The notes under the pieces were generated by a model that was not told where the DNA came from, did not search any database, and saw only the letters and a program-made list of their open reading frames with translations. Below, piece after piece: positions 1-3,911 of a stretch of 6,516 bases of DNA. This DNA comes from Acidobacteriaceae bacterium. GTDB taxonomy: Bacteria > Acidobacteriota > Terriglobia > Terriglobales > Acidobacteriaceae. Location: contig PMTP01000190.1 in assembly GCA_003167305.1 (NCBI GenBank), positions 1 through 6,516 of the forward strand, written 5' to 3'. The first letter of the stretch is position 1. The number at the start of each line of letters is the position of its first letter. The translations under genes and the position numbers were made by a program.

Positions 1-11
1 CGGATTGCGCC

Positions 12-29
12 CTGAGCGTTCTTGCTCAG
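12..29. repeat. short 6-bp inverted repeat in the leader
   Basis: CTGAGC (12-17) and GCTCAG (24-29) form a perfect 6-bp stem with a 6-nt loop. No T-run follows on the plus strand, so it is not a convincing terminator for a gene to the left. It may be chance. The rest of 30-129 has no convincing -35/-10 pair. Confidence 0.25.
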
Positions 30-129
30 ACGGCATCATGTCATGATTCTAAAGTTGGAGATACCTTGTGCGCCTCAGATGCGCGTACAGCAAGTGACGC
101 TGCGCATGGGTAGAAAAAAGGTGAGATGC

Positions 130-819
130 ATGAAGAAGTTTGTGACGTTGGTGGCAGTTCTCAGCTTGACGAGTATCGGCTGGGCGGGAAGTAATCGCGA
201 AGCAACGGTCGACCGGCTGGATCATGCCGGCGCGGTACTGCACGAGATCATGGCAGCGCCGGATAGGGGCATACCGGAAGAAGTTCTGGAACACGCGCAG
301 TGCGTAGCAATCGTGCCGCACATGATCAAGGGCGGCTTTGTCTTTGGCGCGGAAAATGGCAGAGGCGTTGCCACCTGCCGTACCGCAAACGGCTGGAGCG
401 CGCCGGCGTTCTTTACTATTACCGGCGGAAGCTGGGGATTGCAGATCGGCATTGAAGGCGTGGATCTGGTCATGGTTATCCAGGGTGACAAGGGCATGCA
501 GCGTTTGATGTCAAGCCAGTTTCAGCTTGGCGGGGACGCCTCGGCGGCAGCCGGACCGGTGGGACGCCATGCCTCCGCCGATACCGACTGGAAGCTCAAT
601 ACCGAGATTCTCACTTACTCGCGGGCCAAGGGCGCCTTTGCCGGACTTACTCTGACCGGCGCCGATATTCGCCGCGATGAGGATTCCACGGAAGCCATTT
701 ACGGCCACGACATTTCCACGCACCGCATTCTGAGCGGCGAAGTAGCCGTGCCGGCCTTTGCCGTACGGTTCCTCGATGCAGTCAGGGACGCAAAGGCCCA
801 GGCCATTGCCTCTAAATAA
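130..819 (+). CDS. exported SYLF-domain (Ysc84/DUF500-like) lipid-binding protein
   Basis: This 229-residue protein is predicted to be exported and to bind lipids or membranes through a SYLF domain. Residues 1-19 look like a signal peptide: two lysines after Met, a hydrophobic core (FVTLVAVLSLTSI), and likely cleavage after GWA. The mature part matches the family: a helical start (about 25-55), then QCVAIVPHMIKGGFVFGAE (57-75), CRTANGWSAPAFFTITGGSW (83-102), IGIEGVDLVMVI (107-118), and the signature LTYSRAKGAFAGLTLTGADI (161-180). Two cysteines (C58, C83) sit where many bacterial members have them. I chose the ATG at 130 because AGGTGAG (119-125) lies 4 nt upstream and the signal peptide begins there; upstream in-frame ATGs (from 22) would add 36 residues ahead of it. 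Eukaryotic SYLF proteins bind phosphoinositides; the bacterial role is poorly defined, so the physiological function here is unknown. The next gene starts 79 nt downstream on the same strand and could be co-transcribed. Confidence 0.9.
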   Translation: MKKFVTLVAVLSLTSIGWAGSNREATVDRLDHAGAVLHEIMAAPDRGIPEEVLEHAQCVAIVPHMIKGGFVFGAENGRGVATCRTANGWSAPAFFTITGGSWGLQIGIEGVDLVMVIQGDKGMQRLMSSQFQLGGDASAAAGPVGRHASADTDWKLNTEILTYSRAKGAFAGLTLTGADIRRDEDSTEAIYGHDISTHRILSGEVAVPAFAVRFLDAVRDAKAQAIASK

Positions 820-836
820 CAGATCATTGTGAATAC

Positions 837-879
837 TTGCGGGCGCATGGGATGGATTGCAGTTCTCATGCGCCCGCAA
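837..879 (+). repeat. 13-bp perfect stem-loop between the SYLF gene and the small membrane gene
   Basis: TTGCGGGCGCATG (837-849) is exactly complementary in reverse to CATGCGCCCGCAA (867-879), with a 17-nt loop (850-866). The downstream arm is followed by CGTAAAAAAAGGAG, an A-run rather than a T-run, so it is not a standard intrinsic terminator for the plus strand. It ends about 8 nt before the Shine-Dalgarno sequence of the next gene. It could protect the upstream 3' end, attenuate read-through, or influence translation of the small gene. The structure is seen directly; the role is inferred. Confidence 0.7.
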
Positions 880-898
880 CGTAAAAAAAGGAGCAACA

Positions 899-1042
899 AT
901 GCTTTGGACAATCTTTGTCATCATTCTCGTTCTCTGGCTGTTGGGTTTCAGCCTCCATATTGCCGGCGGGCTGATCCACATTCTGCTGGTCGTAGCGCTC
1001 ATCGTCCTGGTCATCAACCTGATCTCCGGACGACGGTCGTGA
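899..1042 (+). CDS. 47-residue hydrophobic membrane protein, Lmo0937/DUF5670-like
   Basis: This very small protein is almost entirely membrane-embedded. Residues 1-18 (MLWTIFVIILVLWLLGFS) and about 24-43 (GLIHILLVVALIVLVINLIS) form two hydrophobic segments joined by a short HIAGG turn, and the protein ends GRRS. This two-helix pattern, with the MLWTI start and IHILLVVALIVLVINLI body, is what I associate with the Lmo0937/DUF5670 family of small bacterial membrane proteins, whose function is not established. The ATG at 899 is supported by a strong AAGGAG (888-893) 5 nt upstream; a longer in-frame start at 857 would run through the stem-loop and lacks such a site. It follows the SYLF gene by 79 nt on the same strand, so a shared transcript for envelope-associated proteins is plausible but unproven. 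The ending GRRS fits a cytoplasmic C-terminus by the positive-inside rule. Confidence 0.82.
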   Translation: MLWTIFVIILVLWLLGFSLHIAGGLIHILLVVALIVLVINLISGRRS

Positions 1043-1056
1043 CTTTCGATTCATTC

Positions 1057-1110
1057 GCCGCGAATCGTGCATGGGTTTGAGAAACGGCAGATCTGAGCAT
1101 GATTCGCGGC
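1057..1110 (+). repeat. long stem-loop downstream of the small membrane gene
   Basis: The arm at 1057-1070 (GCCGCGAATCGTGC) pairs with 1097-1110 (GCATGATTCGCGGC) over 14 positions, including one G-U pair (1067 with 1100), leaving a 26-nt loop. It begins 14 nt after the stop codon. No T-run follows, so it is more like an RNA 3'-end stabiliser or a Rho-dependent end than an intrinsic terminator. The segment GAATCG (1062-1067) can instead pair with CGATTC (1047-1052), so two folds compete. Confidence 0.6.
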
Positions 1111-1143
1111 AAGAGGAAGGGCTCACCCCTTACGCGCCGGAGC

Positions 1144-1176
1144 AAAAATACGATATCCCCTAATTATTCAGGGGAT
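1144..1176 (-). terminator. probable intrinsic terminator of tRNA-Ser
   Basis: ATCCCCT (1155-1161) and AGGGGAT (1170-1176) form a perfect 7-bp stem with an 8-nt loop. Read on the minus strand, the stem is followed by ATCGTA and then five Ts (complement of A at 1144-1148). It lies about 45 nt beyond the 3' end of tRNA-Ser in the right orientation. The 6-nt gap between stem and T-run makes it weaker than a textbook terminator. Confidence 0.55.
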
Positions 1177-1221
1177 TGAGTCATTATCCTGGATGTCTTT
1201 GGATGTTCCTGGAAGGGTTCC

Positions 1222-1315
1222 TGGCGGAGAGAGGGGGATTCGAACCCCCGATAGAAGTTTTAGCCCCTATAACGGTTTAGCAAACCGCCGCCTTCAGCCG
1301 CTCGGCCATCTCTCC
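1222..1315 (-). tRNA. tRNA-Ser (anticodon GCT)
   Basis: On the minus strand the acceptor arm GGAGAGA (1315-1309) pairs perfectly with TCTCTCC (complement of 1226-1232). It is followed by discriminator G and an encoded CCA (1224-1222). The anticodon stem-loop GGTTTGCTAAACC places GCT at 1281-1279, reading serine AGC/AGU codons. A long variable arm and the G discriminator are serine hallmarks. The T-arm shows GGGGGTTCGAATCCCCC. Length is 94 nt with CCA, normal for a class II tRNA. It runs opposite to all protein genes here and appears to be its own unit, with a -10 box at 1327-1332 and a hairpin plus T-run at 1144-1176. Confidence 0.97.
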
Positions 1316-1326
1316 GGGTCTCTTGG

Positions 1327-1355
1327 ATTATACCGGAAGTTGCGCCGGCTGTGCG
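1327..1355 (-). promoter_or_regulatory. promoter of tRNA-Ser
   Basis: The minus strand has a perfect TATAAT (complement of 1327-1332) 11 nt upstream of the tRNA 5' end, which would start transcription near 1320. Seventeen nt further upstream is CGCACA (complement of 1350-1355), matching TTGACA at only three positions, so the -35 is weak. An 8-bp direct repeat TGCGCCGG (1341-1348 and 1352-1359, 11 bp apart) covers the spacer and -35 region and could be a protein site or chance. Confidence 0.6.
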
Positions 1356-1483
1356 CCGGAACCTTCGTTTGCCACAACTAATCGCTATTTTGAAGGCTTG
1401 ACAGGTTCTGTGCGACTTGGCTCGTTCGCTTATACGGATGGGCGGTCCCGCGCTCATCCACCCCAGAGACGCGCCGGAGCTAC

Positions 1484-1489
1484 TATAAT
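1484..1489 (+). promoter_or_regulatory. -10 box of purS, placed for a leaderless transcript
   Basis: TATAAT (1484-1489) matches the consensus fully and ends 8 nt before the purS ATG at 1498. Transcription would therefore start at or within 1-3 nt of the start codon. No purine-rich Shine-Dalgarno sequence is present (the bases between are CGTTAACG), and no TTGACA-like -35 lies 16-18 nt upstream. The remaining 1356-1483 stretch, between tRNA-Ser and purS, holds one TTGACA (1398-1403) without a suitably spaced -10. Confidence 0.55.
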
Positions 1490-1497
1490 CGTTAACG

Positions 1498-1743
1498 ATG
1501 AAGGCACACGTTTATGTCACGCCGAAGACTTCGGTCCTGGATCCGCAGGGCCAGACGATCCAGAACGCTCTGCGCAAGATCGGATTTGCGGATGTAACCC
1601 AAGTGCGCCAGGGCAAATATTTCGCGCTTTCGCTCGCGGAGGGGCTCTCGGCCGAGGCCGCGCGCGCCCAGGTTGAGCGCATTGCCCGCGAGGTGCTGAC
1701 CAACCCGGTGATCGAGGAGTTCACCTTCCGCATCGAGGAGTAG
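1498..1743 (+). CDS. purS: phosphoribosylformylglycinamidine synthase subunit PurS
   Basis: PurS is the small structural subunit of the three-part FGAM synthase (PurS-PurQ-small PurL). The complex converts FGAR, glutamine and ATP to FGAM in the fourth step of cytoplasmic purine synthesis; PurS dimers bridge the glutaminase and synthetase subunits and help pass ammonia. The 81-residue length is typical. Family features are visible: MKAHVYVTPK (1-10), the VLDPQGQTIQNALRKIGF stretch (13-30), QVRQGKYFALSL (36-47) and the C-terminal NPVIEEFTFRIEE (69-81). The start at 1498 gives the canonical N-terminus despite lacking a Shine-Dalgarno site; a -10 box sits just upstream. The usual partner purQ does not follow: glmS begins 163 nt downstream. 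The partners are presumably encoded elsewhere. The organism should therefore have the short PurL and separate PurQ rather than the large single-chain enzyme. Confidence 0.95.
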   Translation: MKAHVYVTPKTSVLDPQGQTIQNALRKIGFADVTQVRQGKYFALSLAEGLSAEAARAQVERIAREVLTNPVIEEFTFRIEE

Positions 1744-1785
1744 CGCTCCCGTGCTCCGGCCGGCGGACCGAGGGTAACGCCGAAG

Positions 1786-1849
1786 AGGCCGCGCTATGAG
1801 CAAATCGCCACGCGCAGCCCTTGACAGACAACGCCGCCGCGCGCGGCCT
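1786..1849 (+). repeat. 9-bp inverted repeat in the purS-glmS gap
   Basis: AGGCCGCGC (1786-1794) is the reverse complement of GCGCGGCCT (1841-1849), separated by 46 nt. The region is very GC-rich, so such pairing may be chance. The gap 1744-1906 also has a lone TTGACA (1821-1826) without a matching -10, and nothing resembling the glmS ribozyme. Confidence 0.25.
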
Positions 1850-1894
1850 GCCCACCCGCTACCGCCGTCTCATCCTGCCTCCCGCATTGTCGTT

Positions 1895-1900
1895 TAGAAT
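1895..1900 (+). promoter_or_regulatory. -10-like box of glmS, placed for a leaderless transcript
   Basis: TAGAAT (1895-1900) matches TATAAT at five of six positions and ends 6 nt before the glmS ATG (1907). A transcript from it would start at or next to the ATG. No Shine-Dalgarno sequence is visible (CTTATT separates the two) and no clear -35 is present. The arrangement mirrors that of purS. Confidence 0.5.
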
Positions 1901-1906
1901 CTTATT

Positions 1907-3790
1907 ATGTGCGGAATTGTCGGTTATGTCGGTCCCAAGAAGGTGGTTCCTGTCATTATCGAAGGGCTGCGGCGGCTGGAATACCGCGGCTACGACTCGG
2001 CGGGCATCGCCGTGGGCAGTCCCTCCCGCTCCACCCTTGAGGTGCGCCGCGCTCCGGGCAAGCTGTGCAACCTGGAAGAGGTCTTGCGCGAACATCCCAT
2101 CGATGGCACCTTCGGCATCGGCCACACCCGCTGGGCCACACACGGCCGCCCCACCGAAGAGAACGCCCATCCCCATCGGGATTGCACGGGCCGCATCGTT
2201 GTGGTCCATAACGGCATTGTGGAGAATTACCTGGAGCTGAAGCGTGAACTCACCGCTCAGGGCCACAAATTTGTCACCGAGACCGACACCGAGATCATCG
2301 CCCACCTGATTGAACAGATTCAGCAGGAAGCCGACGCCGCCGGTGTGCCCGTTTCGCTGGAAGTCGCCGTCCGCCGCGCCGTCAAGCGGCTCACAGGAGC
2401 CTTTGCGCTGGGCGTGCTGTCGGCTCTGGAGCCGGACAAGATTGTGGTTGCGCGCTTTGGTCCGCCGGTGATTATCGGCGTGGGCGAGGGCGAATCGTTT
2501 GTAGCCTCCGATGTGCCCGGCGTGCTGCACCACACGCGCAACATCTACTTTCTGGCCGACGGCGACATGGCCATCCTCACGCTGGCCGGCGTCGAACTGA
2601 CCGACTTTGACGGCAACCCGATTCAGCGCGCCATTACCCGCATCCTCTGGGATCCGATCCAGGCGGAAAAGGGCGGCTACAAGCACTTCATGCTCAAAGA
2701 GATTTGGGAGCAGCCGCGCGCCGTTACCGACACCACGCTGGGGCGCGTTTCGCTGGACTCGGGCAAGGTCTTCCTGGGCGAGATGAAGATCAGCGACGAA
2801 GAATTGGCTGCCGCGACCAGCCTGAGCATCGCCGCCTGCGGAACCAGTTGGCACGCTGCGCTGACAGGGAAGTACATGATCGAGCGGCTGGCACGTCTGC
2901 CGGTGGATGTGGACTACGCCAGCGAGTACCGCTATCGCAACCCCATCGCCGACGCCAATGTACTGGGGCTGCTCATTACGCAATCCGGCGAGACCGCTGA
3001 CACCCTGGCAGCGCAGCGCGAGATGAAGGCGCTCGGCTCGAAGACCGTGGCCATCTGCAACGTGGTGGACGCCATGGTGGCCCGCGAGGCGCACGGCGCC
3101 ATTTACACTCATGCGGGGCCGGAGATCGGCGTCGCCTCGACGAAGGCCTTCACCGCGCAGCTTACGGCGTTGTTTTTGCTGGCGCTCAAGCTGGGCCAAC
3201 TCCGTGGCCAGCTCGATGCTGCCCAGTCGGTCACCCTGATTGAGGAGTTGAGCCGCATTCCGGTCAAAATCGAAGAGGTGCTGCGCTCCCGCTCGGCGCA
3301 ATGCGAGCAACTGGCCAAAGTATTCTCCACTTCCAACGATTTTCTTTACCTCGGCCGCGGCATCCACTTCCCCATTGCTCTGGAAGGCGCGCTGAAGCTC
3401 AAGGAAATCTCCTACATCCACGCCGAGGGTTACCCTGCGGGCGAGATGAAGCACGGCCCCAATGCGCTGATCGACGAAACTTTGCCGGTGGTGGTGCTGG
3501 CCACCCGCGACGAATCCGACCCCGCCTCCAAGCTGCGCTACGAGAAGACGCTCTCGAATATCCAGGAGGTTACCGCGCGCTCGGGCCGGGTGATCGCCGT
3601 GGCCACCGAGGGAGACACGAGCATTGGCAGCCTGGTCGAGCACGTCATTCATATTCCTCCGGCCATCGAGCTGCTCTCGCCGCTCATCGAGATCGTGCCC
3701 TTGCAGTTGCTGGCCTACTACATCGCCGTCCGCCGCGGCTGCGACGTGGATCAGCCCAGGAACCTGGCCAAGTCGGTCACCGTGGAGTAG
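1907..3790 (+). CDS. glmS: glutamine--fructose-6-phosphate aminotransferase (isomerizing)
   Basis: GlmS makes glucosamine-6-phosphate from fructose-6-phosphate and glutamine, the first committed step to UDP-GlcNAc for peptidoglycan and lipopolysaccharide; it is cytoplasmic. The 627-residue chain is slightly longer than the ~609 typical of E. coli. Residues 2-~225 are the Ntn glutaminase domain: catalytic C2 in MCGIVGYVG (exposed after Met removal), [10 protein letters not shown] (24-33), GHTRWATHG (72-80), HNGIVENY (101-108) and TETDTE (124-129). Two SIS isomerase domains follow (about 295-435 and 465-605), with CGTSWHA (311-317), SGETADT (360-366), [20 protein letters not shown] (493-512), and the equivalents of catalytic K497, E500 and H516. 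The C-terminus [11 protein letters not shown] carries the Schiff-base lysine (K622). All key residues are intact. The start gives Cys at position 2, which the mechanism requires. Spacing to purS is 163 nt and to the next gene 121 nt, so it is probably its own unit. Confidence 0.98.
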   Translation: MCGIVGYVGPKKVVPVIIEGLRRLEYRGYDSAGIAVGSPSRSTLEVRRAPGKLCNLEEVLREHPIDGTFGIGHTRWATHGRPTEENAHPHRDCTGRIVVVHNGIVENYLELKRELTAQGHKFVTETDTEIIAHLIEQIQQEADAAGVPVSLEVAVRRAVKRLTGAFALGVLSALEPDKIVVARFGPPVIIGVGEGESFVASDVPGVLHHTRNIYFLADGDMAILTLAGVELTDFDGNPIQRAITRILWDPIQAEKGGYKHFMLKEIWEQPRAVTDTTLGRVSLDSGKVFLGEMKISDEELAAATSLSIAACGTSWHAALTGKYMIERLARLPVDVDYASEYRYRNPIADANVLGLLITQSGETADTLAAQREMKALGSKTVAICNVVDAMVAREAHGAIYTHAGPEIGVASTKAFTAQLTALFLLALKLGQLRGQLDAAQSVTLIEELSRIPVKIEEVLRSRSAQCEQLAKVFSTSNDFLYLGRGIHFPIALEGALKLKEISYIHAEGYPAGEMKHGPNALIDETLPVVVLATRDESDPASKLRYEKTLSNIQEVTARSGRVIAVATEGDTSIGSLVEHVIHIPPAIELLSPLIEIVPLQLLAYYIAVRRGCDVDQPRNLAKSVTVE

Positions 3791-3810
3791 GATTCCTGGG
3801 TTGCTGGAGA

Positions 3811-3854
3811 TTATTTTTTTAACCGCTCCAATTTTGCCGGAGTAACATTGGAGC
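3811..3854 (+). terminator. possible glmS 3'-end signal: T-run and 8-bp hairpin
   Basis: A run of seven Ts (3814-3820) begins 23 nt after the glmS stop but is preceded only by a weak TCC/GGA stem (3794-3808). Directly after it, GCTCCAAT (3825-3832) and ATTGGAGC (3847-3854) form a perfect 8-bp stem with a 14-nt loop, but no T-run follows that. The order is wrong for a textbook intrinsic terminator. The region probably separates glmS from the GH31 gene, but the mechanism is unclear. Confidence 0.35.
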
Positions 3855-3871
3855 TATCCGCGAGTACGTCT

Positions 3872-3883
3872 GGGCGATAGCCC
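3872..3883 (+). repeat. tight hairpin upstream of the GH31 gene
   Basis: GGGC (3872-3875), loop GATA, GCCC (3880-3883) form a compact 4-bp hairpin 28 nt before the preferred start (3912) and 4 nt before the alternative ATG at 3888. If transcribed, it would hinder initiation at 3888 more than at 3912, which mildly favours the downstream start. Confidence 0.3.
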
Positions 3884-3911
3884 GAGTATGCGCCACAAGA
3901 GGATTCCGAAG

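Noticed and set aside
66..113. Possible short leader ORF (TTG start after GGAG at 57-60)
   Set aside because: Fifteen codons, non-ATG start, no runs of a regulatory amino acid, and no attenuator-like hairpin plus T-run after it.
22..129. N-terminal extension of the SYLF protein from ATG 22
   Set aside because: It would bury the signal peptide behind 36 residues; the ATG at 130 has a well-placed ribosome site and begins a typical signal sequence.
1187..1225. Three copies of a TCCTGG core next to the tRNA-Ser 3' end
   Set aside because: Too short and irregular to be a CRISPR or defined repeat array; likely simple sequence drift.
1193..1381. Open frame of 62 residues containing GERGIRTPDRSF
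   Set aside because: It is the well-known false protein produced by reading across a tRNA-Ser gene on the opposite strand; the tRNA fold is complete.
1132..1480. 12-bp direct repeat ACGCGCCGGAGC (1132-1143 and 1469-1480) flanking tRNA-Ser, considered as attachment sites
   Set aside because: About one 12-bp repeat is expected by chance in a GC-rich window of this size; it does not overlap the tRNA end and there is no integrase or foreign cargo between the copies.
1796..1897. Possible 33-codon frame starting MSKSPRAALDRQ between purS and glmS, perhaps a purQ remnant
   Set aside because: No similarity to PurQ (no glutaminase Cys motif), arginine/proline-rich composition typical of random GC-rich sequence, and its stop overlaps the glmS -10 box.
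1744..1906. glmS ribozyme or other riboswitch before glmS
   Set aside because: No recognisable conserved core was seen, and the -10-like box sits right at the ATG, leaving no leader.
1859..3652. 597-codon open frame on the minus strand
   Set aside because: It lies wholly antisense to glmS, whose protein is fully conserved; long antisense frames are common in GC-rich codon-biased genes, and the translation shows no family motif.
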